Below are positions 28,034 to 37,691 of a stretch of 64,000 bases of DNA, one piece after another. The notes below the pieces were generated by a model. It saw only the letters and a list, made by a program, of their open reading frames with translations, had not been told where the DNA came from and did not search any database. Each line of letters starts with the position of its first letter. Position 1 is the stretch's first letter. The translations under genes were made by a program, and so were the position numbers. Origin of the DNA: Paraburkholderia sejongensis. Its GTDB lineage: Bacteria > Pseudomonadota > Gammaproteobacteria > Burkholderiales > Burkholderiaceae. The stretch covers positions 248,001 through 312,000 of the forward strand of contig NZ_JAJITD010000006.1 of NCBI RefSeq assembly GCF_020880815.1, given 5' to 3'.

Positions 28034-29298
28034 CGGCGTTCCATCGGTTGATTCAGCAGCGTATCCGCGGCCTGCTGGCCGGAGCGGATCGCCCCTTCGA
28101 GCGTCGCGGGCAGGCCGGTGGCCGTCCAGTCGCCCGCGAGCATCAGGTTGTTCCAGCGCGTACGCGTGCCGGGCCGCAGTGTCTCCTGCTCCGGCAGCGC
28201 GGCAAACGTCGCGCGTGCTTCGTTGACCACCTGCCACGGCGGCAGCGGCGCGAGCGGCAGATCGACGGCCCGCGCGACCTCGGCCCAGACGGTCGCGGCC
28301 AGTACTTCGGGCGGCGTGTCGAGCAGACGGTCGGCGCCGTCGAGCGTCACGGACAGACGCCCGTCGAACGCGAACAGCCACGCGGACGTGCCGTTCAATA
28401 GCGCGGTGACCGGCGGCAAACCGAACGGCGGCTCGATCGCGAAGTGCACGTTCAGCGCGGCGGTAAAGCGGTTCGGTCCGCGCAGGCCCGGCACCAGCGT
28501 CGCCGCGGGTTCGGGCGGCAACGCGAGAATCACAGCCTCGTTCGCGCCGAGCGGGATGCTTTCGCCGGCGAATTGCAGCGACTGCACGCGCGCCGGCTCG
28601 CTCGCGAACGTCAGCGCGCGCAGCGGCGAGCCGAGCCGGATCGTCGCGCCGCCATGTTGCAGCAGACGCAGCGCCGGCTCGACGAACGCGCTGCCGAGGC
28701 CATTGCCCGCCAGCAGCGGCCGGCACGCAAGGCCGCCCGCGAGCAGCGTCTCGCGCACGATCGCGCCGGTCAGTTCCGCCGACGCATCGCGCGGCTCCAT
28801 ATACAGCAGCGCATGCAGCAGCGGCCGCAGAAAGCGGTCCCACAGCGGACCGTTAGAGCGCATCGTCTGCGCGACGCTGCGGCCGGGGCGCGCCATCAGC
28901 AACGGCACCAGCGCGAGGTAATCGGCCGGCTGCGTCTGCGGCACGCGCGCCTGCGCGTCGAAGATCCACCACGGCACGATGCCCGGCGACAGCCGCACGT
29001 TCCAGCGCGCGAGCGTGGCCAGATCGACGAACGGATAGTCGGGCTGCGCGGGGCCGACCAGTTCGTCGGATGCGCCGATCGCGCGCGTGTAGTTCAGCGT
29101 CGCCGTGTTGCCGGCCATCACGATGTGATTGCCGCTGTCGAGCGTCGCGCCGAGCTTTGCGTCGTAGTACGAACGACAGCGTCCGCCCGCGTGCTGCTCG
29201 GCCTCGTGCAGCACGACCCGCGCGCCGCGCCGCTGCGCCTGCACGGCGGCGGCGAGGCCGGCCAGACCCGCGCCGACCACGTGGACGAGCTTTGGCAT
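28030..29298 (-). CDS. hpnE: Hydroxysqualene desaturase/reductase HpnE
   Basis: The 422-residue FAD amine-oxidase-type enzyme has the dinucleotide motif VVGAGLAGLAAA at residues 7-18 and the HEAEQHAGGRCRS segment (about 31-43). HpnE reduces hydroxysqualene to squalene. It starts 10 bases after the hpnD stop. Confidence 0.93.
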   Translation of the reverse strand: MPKLVHVVGAGLAGLAAAVQAQRRGARVVLHEAEQHAGGRCRSYYDAKLGATLDSGNHIVMAGNTATLNYTRAIGASDELVGPAQPDYPFVDLATLARWNVRLSPGIVPWWIFDAQARVPQTQPADYLALVPLLMARPGRSVAQTMRSNGPLWDRFLRPLLHALLYMEPRDASAELTGAIVRETLLAGGLACRPLLAGNGLGSAFVEPALRLLQHGGATIRLGSPLRALTFASEPARVQSLQFAGESIPLGANEAVILALPPEPAATLVPGLRGPNRFTAALNVHFAIEPPFGLPPVTALLNGTSAWLFAFDGRLSVTLDGADRLLDTPPEVLAATVWAEVARAVDLPLAPLPPWQVVNEARATFAALPEQETLRPGTRTRWNNLMLAGDWTATGLPATLEGAIRSGQQAADTLLNQPMERR

Positions 29299-29308
29299 CA
29301 GCCCGGGA

Positions 29309-30157
29309 TCAGAACAGCGCGTAGCGCGCGACGATCCACAGCAGGCGCAGCTTCGGCTTGCTCACCTTGGTGCGTGGAATGTCGAAGCCGCGCTCCCGCG
29401 TGCGCTCGAGCAGCACGCGATAGACGCCCGACATGATGCGCGGCGCGCGCACCTGCGCGCGCGGCTCGCGATCCATGATCGCGTCGGACTCGGCGAAGTG
29501 CTGCTTCGCTCGCTCGGCGAGCGTCGCGCACACGCGCGGCAGCGACGGATCGTCGGCGATCTGCTGCGGGCTCGTGACCGCGATGCCTTCGCGCGCGAGC
29601 AATTCGCGCGGCAGGTAGCAGCGGTTGATGCCGGCGTCTTCGTCGATATCGCGCAGGATGTTGGTCAGTTGCAGCGCGCGGCCCAGATGGTGCGCGAGCT
29701 GGTGGCCCGGCTCGTCGCGCATCCCGAATATCCTCACCGATAACCGGCCCGCCGCGCTCGCGACGCGGTCGCAATAGAGGTCGAGGGTGGCTTCGTCGGG
29801 CGCGCAGATATCGGCGGCGGCGTCCATCGCCATGCCGTCGATCATCGCGTGGAAGTCTTCGCGTTGCAGGCGGAACGTGTGGATGTGCCGGGTCAGCGCG
29901 CGCAGCGACGCGCGCGGCGCGCCGGCGTAGCATGCGTCGATGTCGGCGCGCCATTGTTCGAGCGCGGCCGCGCGTTCGGCGCGCGGCAGGTCGCTGTCGG
30001 CGATGTCGTCGACCGCGCGGCAGAACGCATAGACCTGATACATCGCATCGCGCTGCGCCGCCGGCAGGATGCGCATCGCGAGATAAAACGAGCTGCCGGA
30101 CGTGGCGGCAGCGGCGTCAATTTCAGTATCGTCCACGACAAGATTGGAAACAGCCAA
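29309..30157 (-). CDS. hpnD: Presqualene diphosphate synthase HpnD
   Basis: The 282-residue squalene-synthase-type enzyme has the first Asp-rich motif DDIAD at residues 50-54 and a second, RDIDED, after LTNIL. It condenses two farnesyl diphosphates to presqualene diphosphate. The long open frame extends to 30610, but homology begins near SNLVVDDTE. TTG 30157 behind a GGAG site is the best start; GTG 30136 is the alternative. It opens the hpnDEFG operon. Confidence 0.9.
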   Translation of the reverse strand: MAVSNLVVDDTEIDAAAATSGSSFYLAMRILPAAQRDAMYQVYAFCRAVDDIADSDLPRAERAAALEQWRADIDACYAGAPRASLRALTRHIHTFRLQREDFHAMIDGMAMDAAADICAPDEATLDLYCDRVASAAGRLSVRIFGMRDEPGHQLAHHLGRALQLTNILRDIDEDAGINRCYLPRELLAREGIAVTSPQQIADDPSLPRVCATLAERAKQHFAESDAIMDREPRAQVRAPRIMSGVYRVLLERTRERGFDIPRTKVSKPKLRLLWIVARYALF

Positions 30158-30375
30158 GACGATCTCCGCTGGAGGCGCCTGCTGAAAGGCGAACAAAGAA
30201 GTTTTTATGCCGGCCCGCAGGGCAGTGGGTCCGCGCGCGAACGGGCGCGAAAGGTCCGGCTGGCGGCCGGAAACGGCCAAAAGTATAGCAATCTTTGCCG
30301 ACCGACGCAGGTCCGGCGGCCGGGACGCGGCGGCGCGCAAGGGCGCGCAGCCGTGGCCGGCGCGGTTCGCGACCG

Positions 30376-31323
30376 CTAGGCCGCCAGCCGGAACGCCACC
30401 GAGCGGTTGCGCCCCTGCCGCTTCGCGCTGTACAGCGCGGCATCGGCCTCGTTGATCAGCACGTCGTACGCGGGCACGCCTTCGCGCGCGGCCGCGCCAC
30501 CCAGGCTCGCGGTCACCGGCACGCTGGTGCCGATCAGCTCGACAGGCGTCTCCTCGATGACCCGGCGAATCTTGTCGGCGACCAGCATCGCGTCGTCGAG
30601 CGGCGTGCACGGCAGCAGCAGCGCGAACTCCTCGCCGCCGAAGCGCCCGAACGTGTCCTGCGCGCGCACCACCCCGGCCACCCGCTGCGCCATCACGCGC
30701 AGCACGGTATCGCCGACGCCGTGGCCGAACTGGTCGTTGATCTTCTTGAAGTGATCGAGATCGAACAGCAGCATCGACAGATCGCCGCCGTAGCGCTGCC
30801 AGCGCGTGAATTCATCGCGCAGCCGCGCCTCGAAGAAGCGCCGGTTCGCGATGCCGGTGAGGCCGTCCAGATTCGCGTACTCCTGCAGCTTGGCGACCGC
30901 TTCCTCGCGTTCGCGCTGCACGATGCTCACGTGCGTGACGTCGGAGATCGTCACGCAGACGGCCACCACCTCGCGCTCGCGCATCAGCGGCATGAACGTG
31001 CAGTCCTGCTGCATGAAATCGACGCCGCCGGTGATCGGCCGGTCATGCTCGAAGCGGAACAGATACGGGCGCTGCTCCCACGAGCTGAACGCGAAGGTGC
31101 CGAGCTGGAACACGCTGTCGATCTTGCGCTGCAACCACACGCGCGGCAGTTCCGGAAAATGCGCAAAGATCGAGCGGCCGACCACCTGCTGCGGGGACAG
31201 TCCGCTGTGATCCTGCATGAAGCGATTCCACATCAGCACGTTCAGGTCGCGGTCGAGCACGAAAATGCCAAAGCCGACCCGCTCGACCACCAGGTCGCTC
31301 AACGATTGAACCGATACATTCAT
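30376..31323 (-). CDS. PAS-GGDEF diguanylate cyclase
   Basis: The 315-residue protein has an N-terminal PAS domain (about 8-130; GIFVLDRDLNVLMWNRF) and a GGDEF domain with intact GGEEF and an RAQD inhibitory site five residues before it, so product feedback is expected. No membrane segment is visible. Its ATG overlaps the stop of the CheC-like gene as ATGA. As the last gene of cheY-cheC-GGDEF it links a receiver signal to c-di-GMP. Confidence 0.88.
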   Translation of the reverse strand: MNVSVQSLSDLVVERVGFGIFVLDRDLNVLMWNRFMQDHSGLSPQQVVGRSIFAHFPELPRVWLQRKIDSVFQLGTFAFSSWEQRPYLFRFEHDRPITGGVDFMQQDCTFMPLMREREVVAVCVTISDVTHVSIVQREREEAVAKLQEYANLDGLTGIANRRFFEARLRDEFTRWQRYGGDLSMLLFDLDHFKKINDQFGHGVGDTVLRVMAQRVAGVVRAQDTFGRFGGEEFALLLPCTPLDDAMLVADKIRRVIEETPVELIGTSVPVTASLGGAAAREGVPAYDVLINEADAALYSAKRQGRNRSVAFRLAA

Positions 31324-31943
31324 AGACTGGCCAGCAGCGCATCGAGCGCTTCGTTCATGTGACGGATGGACTCTTCGGCCATCAGCATCACCAGGTGCGC
31401 GCGAAAACTCCGGTTTTCGAGCGCGAAATTCACTTCTACGAGCAGCGCGCAGTCCCAGTGCAGTGCGCCGGGCTGGAACACCTCGTCGAAACTGAGCGCT
31501 TCGCCGAGCAGACCCGGCGCGGAAAACACCGGCGTGCGACCGAGCTGGTCGAGGATCGACGACACGCACGCGCCCGCCAGCAGATTCGCGACGTCGAGCA
31601 TCAGCTCGCGCTGGCTGATCGTCTCGTAGCTCGAGCGCGCATACGGGTCGTTCACCAGCGAGCACAGCTGCGCGATGCTGTCGCTGCGGCAGATCACCAG
31701 CGCCTCGCCCTTGATATCAGAGCGAAAGCCCTGGCGCACCGCGCTGACCGTATCGTCGATGCCGGTCATCTCGCGCAGCGCGGCGGCCGCGTCGCCGACC
31801 GCGACCATCCGCACGCGCGGCACCGACAGCTCGATGAACGCATCGAGCAGCCGCGCGAGGCGGGTGGCCGCCTGACCCATCGCGAGATTGGCGATTTCCT
31901 GCAGCGCGTCGCGCTGATCTTCGTTGAAGGCGGGCTCAAGCAT
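31320..31943 (-). CDS. CheC-family phosphatase
   Basis: The 207-residue protein has the CheC ExxN signature at E16-N19 (LQEIANLAMGQA) and a second, LMLDVANLLAG, in which Glu is replaced by Asp. CheC proteins dephosphorylate CheY-type receivers. The gene overlaps the end of the receiver gene by 8 bases, so the receiver is its likely substrate. No chemoreceptor or CheA is present in the window. Confidence 0.82.
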   Translation of the reverse strand: MLEPAFNEDQRDALQEIANLAMGQAATRLARLLDAFIELSVPRVRMVAVGDAAAALREMTGIDDTVSAVRQGFRSDIKGEALVICRSDSIAQLCSLVNDPYARSSYETISQRELMLDVANLLAGACVSSILDQLGRTPVFSAPGLLGEALSFDEVFQPGALHWDCALLVEVNFALENRSFRAHLVMLMAEESIRHMNEALDALLASL

Positions 31944-32301
31944 ACAAGCCGTACTCCTTGAGGATGGGCAGGAGCGCCTGCGGCGTCACCGGTTTAGCGA
32001 TGAAGGCAAGCGCGCCGAGTTCGCGCACGCGAGTTTGCGCGAGCGGCTGCACGTCCGCGGACACGACGATCACGAAGCTGTTCAGATCCTCGTGCCGCAG
32101 CGTGTCGAGCACCTCGTAGCCGGTCATGTCCGGCATCGTCAGATCGAGGAACAGCACCGCCGCCTTGCCCGCGCGATACAGCTCCAGCGCCTCGCGCCCG
32201 TTGGTCGCGTACGACACGTCGACCTGCCAGTCCGGCGGCAGCGCCTTCGTGAGCAGCTTGCGGGCAAGCAGCGAGTCGTCGGCAATCACAATGGGCAGCA
32301 T
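31936..32301 (-). CDS. Single-domain CheY-like response regulator
   Basis: The 121-residue receiver has acidic pocket D8-D9, phosphoacceptor D53 (FLDLTMPDMTG) and the conserved KP pair (IAKPVTP). It has no output domain, so it should act by protein contact, with the CheC-like phosphatase resetting it. ATG 32301 fits the fold; the longer upstream frame is not protein-like. Confidence 0.88.
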   Translation of the reverse strand: MLPIVIADDSLLARKLLTKALPPDWQVDVSYATNGREALELYRAGKAAVLFLDLTMPDMTGYEVLDTLRHEDLNSFVIVVSADVQPLAQTRVRELGALAFIAKPVTPQALLPILKEYGLYA

Positions 32302-32823
32302 GAAATGGCGGTCGGGCGGTTGGGCAGATAGAAATGGGGCCGCCGACGACGGACGATGCACGCCGGCGCGGCCGAACGATCCCCGAGCGGGTACAGTGTT
32401 GCGTCGCGACAATGCACCCGGTGCCGCCGCGAGCAACGCGTAGGCGGCAGCAGGCGCTCGCCGCAGCGGGGGCGGTTCGCCCCGCAGACAGCGGTGGCCT
32501 TATAGCGTGGGGTGGATTGTCGAAGCAAAGCCATGCAAAGGCAACTCACCAGAATCGGCTTCGCTAGACAGATTTTCCGATGCACCCGGTATTTGCAAAA
32601 CGAATGGCCCGATACATCGCGCCATTCTTCATATTTATACTTTTGTGTACGTTTGCGCTTTTCGATTTGTCGCTGATTGTGGCGGACACGCGGCGTAAAA
32701 ACCGCCCCCCGTTGGCGGCAACTTTTGCCGCCCGGCGTCTATGCTTGTTCTAACGGCGGCAAGGTGCCAATCCCGGCACGCTACGGGGCTGCCAGTTCCG
32801 ACCGACTCGAGCCTTTATCGACA
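32302..32823. promoter_or_regulatory. Intergenic region between receiver operon and hybrid kinase
   Basis: About 520 bases lie between divergent genes. The part at 32580-32690 is clearly AT-richer and may carry the kinase promoter. No gene or repeat was recognised. Confidence 0.45.
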
Positions 32824-35118
32824 ATGACTTCAGACCGGGCCGACTCCGCTCGCGCGAGCCGACTTTCCCGCCGCCCTGGCGACGAGCCGGACGACGCGTC
32901 ATTCCCCGCCGTGCCGGAACAGAACTTCCAGGTCCGGCGCATCACGCTGATCGCGCTGCTGGTGGCCGCGATCGTGTTGCCGTTCGTCTACGTCGCGGCG
33001 ATGGCGTACAACGATCTGCGCACCCGCGAGGCCGACTCGACCGATCAGACGCTGCGCACGGTGCGGGTCGCCGAAGAGCACGCGCTGAAGGTGTTCGACA
33101 TGAACGAAACGCTGAACTCGCGCATCGTCGATCTGACCGCGGGCCTCGACGACCACGGCATCCGCGCGCGCGAAGCGGCGATTCACGACAAGCTGCGCAC
33201 GATGGGCGGCGGCTATCCGCAAGTCGCCGCCGTGTCGATTTTCGGCGTCGACGGCGCGTTGCTCGCGACCAGCCGCTACTTTCCGTCGCCGGCGCTGTCG
33301 ATCGGCGGGCGCGACGATTTCGTCGGCATTCGCAGCGGCAATGCGCTCGAACACGTGTCGAAGGTGATGGTCGGGCATGTTGCCGGCGAGCAGGTGTTCA
33401 ACATGGGCGTCGAGCGCAAGGGCGCCGACGGCAGCTTCGCCGGCGTGGTCTCGATCGCGCTGCGGCCGAGCTATTTCGATGCGTTCTACCGTGAGCTGCT
33501 CGGCGGCAGCAGCAGCACGCCGATGCTGATGAGCCTCGTGCGCACCGACGGCGCGCTGCTCGCGTATTACCCGCGTGGTCCGCGCGCCCCCACTGCGCTC
33601 GCGGCCGACTCGCCGTTCGCCGCCGCGGTCGCCGAGGGACGGCGCGCCGGGGTCGTGCGGATGCGCTCGAATCTGGCCGACGGCAATCTGATCGTCGCCT
33701 TCCGGCGGGTCGGCTCGTATCCGGTCTACGTGCTGTGCGGCTATCGCACGTCGGCGCTTTGGACTGCCTGGTACCGTCACCTGAGCGTGCTGATCCTGTC
33801 GATGTTCACGCCGTCGATCGCGCTGTGGTGCGTGCTGTGGCTGTCGTTGCGGCGGCTCGGCGCGGAACAGGAGGCATGGGTGCGCTGGCAGGCCGAGGCG
33901 TCGATGCGCCGCTCGATCGAATCCGCATACCGGCAGTCGCGCAAGATGGAGGCGCTCGGCACGCTGGTCGGCAGCGTCGCGCACGACTTCAACAACCTGC
34001 TGATGATCCTGTCGGCCAACGTGCAGATCGTGCGGCGGCGCGGCGTCAGCGGCCTCGAGCGCGAACTGGCGGCGATGGAACGCGCGCTCAAGGGCGGCCA
34101 GTCGCTGACCCGGCAGTTGCTCGGCGTCGCCCGCAAGCAGCCGCTGCGCACCGAGACGTTGTCGCTCGAACAGTGGCTGCCGTCCGCGCGCGAATTGCTG
34201 CGCGCGTCGCTGGGCGCGAAGGTGTCACTGGTGATCGACGCCGGCGTGAATACGTGGCCGGTGCGCGTCGACGTCGCGGAACTGGAGCTCGCGCTCATCA
34301 ACGTCGCGGTCAATGCGCGCGACGCGATGGCCAACGGCGGCCGTTTCACGGTGCGCGCGAGCAACGTGGTGTTCCGTCACGAGGACGGCTTTCCGCTGAC
34401 CGGCGAGTTCGTGCAGCTCTCGCTCGAGGACACCGGCACCGGGATGGCGCCCGAGGTGCTCGCGCGCGCGTTCGAGCCGCTTTTCACGACCAAGCCGAAG
34501 GGTGCGGGCACCGGTCTCGGCCTGCCGCAGGTGTTTGCGTTCTGCGAGGGCTCGGGCGGACTCGCAGCGATCGACAGCGCGATCGGCGCGGGCACCTCGG
34601 TGCGGCTGTATCTGCCGCGCGCGTCGAGCGAGCCGCAGGCGCTGCGGCCGGACGAGGCCCTGGCGCTGGAACACGACGCGCCGCACGGGCTGCGCATCCT
34701 GCTCGTCGAAGATAACGCGGAAGTGGCGGCCGGCACCGAGGCGCTGCTGCAGATGATGGGCCACCAGGTCAGCTGCGTGTTCAACGCCGACATGGCGCTG
34801 CGTCTGCTCGACGACGCGCGCGCGAAGCGCGCCAGCACCGGCGAGCCGCTGCCGTACGACTTGGTGCTGTCGGACATCCACATGCCGGGCAAGCTGAACG
34901 GCATCGATCTCGCCGAAGCGGTGCTCGCGCACGATCCGCAACTGCCGGTGATTCTGGTGACCGGCTACGCGGAGGAACTCGACCGCGCGCGGCATGTGAA
35001 CGTGCGGGTGCTGTCCAAGCCGTTCGATATCGGGCTGCTGGAAAAGCTGCTCGAAACGATCCAGCACAATCTCGCGCAAAGCGGCGCCGATCCGCAGACG
35101 CACGCGGCCGATCTGTGA
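32824..35118 (+). CDS. Membrane hybrid histidine kinase with C-terminal receiver
   Basis: The 764-residue protein has two membrane helices (about 39-62 and 318-340) enclosing a dCache-like periplasmic sensor, an HisKA-type segment with phosphorylated H387 in SVAHDFNNLL, an HATPase domain (NVAVNARDAM, DTGTGM, GLGLPQV) and a receiver with D684 (LVLSDIHMPG). There is no output domain, so phosphate is probably relayed onward, perhaps to the adjacent CheY-like receiver. ATG 32824 was chosen because the upstream extension lacks protein character. Confidence 0.88.
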   Translation: MTSDRADSARASRLSRRPGDEPDDASFPAVPEQNFQVRRITLIALLVAAIVLPFVYVAAMAYNDLRTREADSTDQTLRTVRVAEEHALKVFDMNETLNSRIVDLTAGLDDHGIRAREAAIHDKLRTMGGGYPQVAAVSIFGVDGALLATSRYFPSPALSIGGRDDFVGIRSGNALEHVSKVMVGHVAGEQVFNMGVERKGADGSFAGVVSIALRPSYFDAFYRELLGGSSSTPMLMSLVRTDGALLAYYPRGPRAPTALAADSPFAAAVAEGRRAGVVRMRSNLADGNLIVAFRRVGSYPVYVLCGYRTSALWTAWYRHLSVLILSMFTPSIALWCVLWLSLRRLGAEQEAWVRWQAEASMRRSIESAYRQSRKMEALGTLVGSVAHDFNNLLMILSANVQIVRRRGVSGLERELAAMERALKGGQSLTRQLLGVARKQPLRTETLSLEQWLPSARELLRASLGAKVSLVIDAGVNTWPVRVDVAELELALINVAVNARDAMANGGRFTVRASNVVFRHEDGFPLTGEFVQLSLEDTGTGMAPEVLARAFEPLFTTKPKGAGTGLGLPQVFAFCEGSGGLAAIDSAIGAGTSVRLYLPRASSEPQALRPDEALALEHDAPHGLRILLVEDNAEVAAGTEALLQMMGHQVSCVFNADMALRLLDDARAKRASTGEPLPYDLVLSDIHMPGKLNGIDLAEAVLAHDPQLPVILVTGYAEELDRARHVNVRVLSKPFDIGLLEKLLETIQHNLAQSGADPQTHAADL

Positions 35119-35493
35119 TGGTTCCGTTCAAACTCCGGCGCGCAGATGTTCGTCCAGGTGCACAGCGAAGCGCGTCAGATCGGCTTCGATCTGAGGGTTC
35201 TTTTCCACGTCATTGGCGATGAATGACGGAATCGGCTTCAGTCCCAGAAACTGGTTTGCCTAAGACATTACCCCGGCGTCATTTACCGATCCTTGTAAAA
35301 GCGCGGCAGCCGTACGCCGGTTTTTTTGCGTACGCGAATCGCCGCTGCCCGCCTGGGCGGCCAGCTACGGCGAGCGCGGCCAACGGCTCCAGCGCGTGCC
35401 TCGTTCCGGCATGAAGGTTGCGGCATCCCGCGATGCAGAAGGGACGGCGCGCGTGGCGCCGCCCGGTTCATCAGAACATGTCGGGAGACGACC
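35119..35493. other. Intergenic region with a gene fragment
   Basis: This 375-base gap contains a minus-strand coding relic (35128-35259, listed separately) and otherwise no supported gene. A T7 run at about 35321 follows GTACGCCGG but does not form a clear terminator. Confidence 0.45.
35128..35259 (-). pseudogene. C-terminal gene fragment without a start
   Basis: A coherent 43-residue minus-strand frame (ANQFLGLKPIPSFIAND..., ending HLRAGV and TGA at 35128-35130) is preceded in frame by TAG at 35260-35262 and has no start codon. The amphipathic, polar sequence reads as a real protein tail, possibly of a small toxin-antitoxin type protein, but the family is uncertain. The body of the gene is missing. 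Confidence 0.4.
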
Positions 35494-36714
35494 ATGCAAC
35501 ATACCGTGATTGGTTTATTCGACAGCTACCCGCAGGCCGAAATCGCCCGCGACACACTCGTGCAAACCGGCTTTGCGCGCGACAAGATCGAGTTGCAGGC
35601 GAGCGGCGAACCGACCGTCGGCTCGGCCACCGGCGAGGTGGCCAATGCGGGCGTGCTCGCGAACCTCGAACGCTTCTTCAGCAGTCTGTTCTCGACCGGT
35701 TCGCGCTCCGCCGAAACCGCGCGCTACGCCGAAGCGATGCGCCGCGGTGCGGTGCTGGTGTGCGTGCACGCGGTCAGCGAATCGCACGCGGAACTCGCGC
35801 GCAATACGCTGGTGCGGCTCGGCGCGACCGATATCGGCGACCGGCTGCCGGAGATGGACACCGAACCCGCGGGCTCACGCGATCATTCGATCCTCGATGA
35901 GCTGGGGATCGGCGCGGTGATGCCTGGGACGCCGCATACGTCGAGTGCGACGACTGGGGGCGTGGCTCCGACGAGTGGAAGGACGGGAGCAGCCGGCGCT
36001 GGCGCGGGTGTTGGCGCCGGCGCGGCCGGAGTTACCGGGGCCGCGGGGGCCACCGGTATGACAGGCGCCGCAAGCGCGGCGAACGCGGCCGAGTCGACCG
36101 GTATCGCCGGAGCAACCGCTGCGAATTCGGTGACCGGCACCCCGCAGGCGGGCACCACGCGGCCGCTCGCGACACCCGCCAGCGAACAGCTCGCCACCGA
36201 TCCGCTCACAGGCGTGGCGCCGCAGCCGGCCAACACCGAAGCCGAATCGTTCGTGCCGCCGCCGAAGGAGCAGCGGCCGGGCAGCGATCCGCTCAACGAG
36301 CCCGTCGTGGATCCGCTTGTCGACGATGTCGGCCGCAGCGCGCTCGCCGCCGGCGCGGTGCCGGGCTCGGGCGCGGTGATGCAGCCGTCGGAGATCGTCT
36401 CCGGCAGCGCGCAGCCGACCGCCGGTCTCGGCGGCCAGATGCCGAACGAATATCTGGAGTACGAAGAAGATTTTCGCGCCCACTATGACGACGAGTATGC
36501 GGCCGAGAACGCGCGCTACGAAGACTACGTGCCGGCTTACCGCTATGGCGCGGAGATCGGCCGCGACGCGCGCTTCCATGATCGTCCGTGGGAAGAGATC
36601 GAGCCCGAGGCACGGCGTCATTGGGAAGCGACGTCGCCCGATACCACGTGGGAGCGCTTCAAGGTCGCGGTGCGGCATGGCTGGGAACGGGTGACCGGGC
36701 ATCACCACGTGTAG
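35494..36714 (+). CDS. Stress-type protein with 17M-like N-domain and long low-complexity linker
   Basis: The 406-residue protein begins MQHTVIGLFDSYPQAEIARDTL, resembling the general stress protein 17M-like domain (about 1-125). A Gly/Ala/Thr-rich linker follows (about 145-230), then an acidic aromatic region (NEYLEYEEDFRAHYDDEY, about 310-330) and a C-terminal RPWEEIEPEARRHWE segment (about 370-385) as found in other envelope-stress proteins. It is predicted soluble. A GGGAGACGACC site precedes ATG 35494. Confidence 0.7.
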   Translation: MQHTVIGLFDSYPQAEIARDTLVQTGFARDKIELQASGEPTVGSATGEVANAGVLANLERFFSSLFSTGSRSAETARYAEAMRRGAVLVCVHAVSESHAELARNTLVRLGATDIGDRLPEMDTEPAGSRDHSILDELGIGAVMPGTPHTSSATTGGVAPTSGRTGAAGAGAGVGAGAAGVTGAAGATGMTGAASAANAAESTGIAGATAANSVTGTPQAGTTRPLATPASEQLATDPLTGVAPQPANTEAESFVPPPKEQRPGSDPLNEPVVDPLVDDVGRSALAAGAVPGSGAVMQPSEIVSGSAQPTAGLGGQMPNEYLEYEEDFRAHYDDEYAAENARYEDYVPAYRYGAEIGRDARFHDRPWEEIEPEARRHWEATSPDTTWERFKVAVRHGWERVTGHHHV

Positions 36715-36846
36715 AGGCTCGAGGGGCTGAAGCGTTGAAGAGGGCTGCTCGCGCGCTGAGGCGCGAGCAGCCGGAACGATCGGGGGCGGGCAAGCGCGGC
36801 CGCTGGAACGGCGGCACGCGCTGGATCAGAAGGGTGCTGCGATACG

Positions 36847-37401
36847 TTACGCCGCCGTCTGCCGCTTGACCCACGCGACATAGCGATCGACGAAGCCCTG
36901 CAGGAACTTGCGCGTGCCCTCGTTGAGGATCTCGCCTTTTTCGTTGATCACGGCCGCATCGTGTTTGATGAACACCTCGGGCTGTCCCATCAGCGCGACG
37001 TCGAGATACGCGAGCACGTTGCGCAGATGCTGCTGCGCGAGCGCGGTGCCGGTCGCGCCGAGCGACGTGCCGATCACCGCGCCGGGCTTGTTGCCCCACG
37101 AATTCGTGCCCCACGGGCGCGAGCCCCAGTCGAGCGCGTTCTTCAGCACGCCCGGGATCGAGCGGTTGTATTCGGGCGTCACGAACAGCAGAGCGTCCGC
37201 CGCCTCGATCCGCTGTTTGAGCTGCCGGCCGGCTTCCGGATAGTCGGCATCGTAGTCCTGGCTGTACAGCGGCAGGGAACCGATATCGATGAATTCGAAC
37301 GTGAAGTCGGACGGAGCAAGAGAAATCACCGCCTGAGCCAGCTGGCGATTGAACGAATCCCGTCGCAGGCTGCCGACGACAACTGCAATGTGAGAGGCCA
37401 T
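36847..37401 (-). CDS. NADPH-dependent FMN reductase
   Basis: The 184-residue flavodoxin-like protein has the FMN phosphate-binding GSLRRDSFNRQLA (residues 10-22) and TPEYNRSIPGVLKNALDW (about 75-92) motifs of the ChrR/YieF/ArsH-like family. It reduces flavins or quinones with NAD(P)H and protects from oxidative stress. ATG 37401 fits; the upstream extension is not conserved-looking. Confidence 0.88.
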   Translation of the reverse strand: MASHIAVVVGSLRRDSFNRQLAQAVISLAPSDFTFEFIDIGSLPLYSQDYDADYPEAGRQLKQRIEAADALLFVTPEYNRSIPGVLKNALDWGSRPWGTNSWGNKPGAVIGTSLGATGTALAQQHLRNVLAYLDVALMGQPEVFIKHDAAVINEKGEILNEGTRKFLQGFVDRYVAWVKRQTAA

Positions 37402-37541
37402 ATTCGCTTCCTTGGGGGTGGGCGCTCGACGCGCAAAAGGGTACGAACTGACAATCATAGGCAAAAGCCGCGCGAGATGGCGTAACAGCGGCGGCAAATT
37501 GGCGGATGGCGCCCGCCCGCATGGCGGCGGACGGCTAGAGC

Positions 37542-37602
37542 GGTGGATAACCCGGCCGGGCTAAAAGTTATCCACAGATTCACTGAATAACCTTGTGGAT
37601 AA
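37542..37602. other. DnaA-box cluster (two perfect, one near match)
   Basis: TTATCCACA at 37568-37576 and its inverse TGTGGATAA at 37594-37602 match the consensus DnaA box exactly and face each other across 17 bases. GGTGGATAA at 37542-37550 differs by one base, and TGTGGATAG at 37919-37927 is a further near match. They lie between the FMN reductase gene and a 71-codon gene, 5.7 kb from parA. Confidence 0.65.
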
Positions 37603-37691
37603 GTGACACTTTTGCCTTGTCAATCAAGCCTGCTTCCGGTGCGTAACGATTTGAGGCAAACGGATGCACCGACCTTCTGGAGGACCGGACC

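Noticed and set aside
31324..31665. N-terminal extension of the PAS-GGDEF protein into the CheC-like gene
   Set aside because: The ATGA overlap at 31320-31323 and PAS start fit the shorter protein; the extension is an off-frame shadow of the CheC-like gene.
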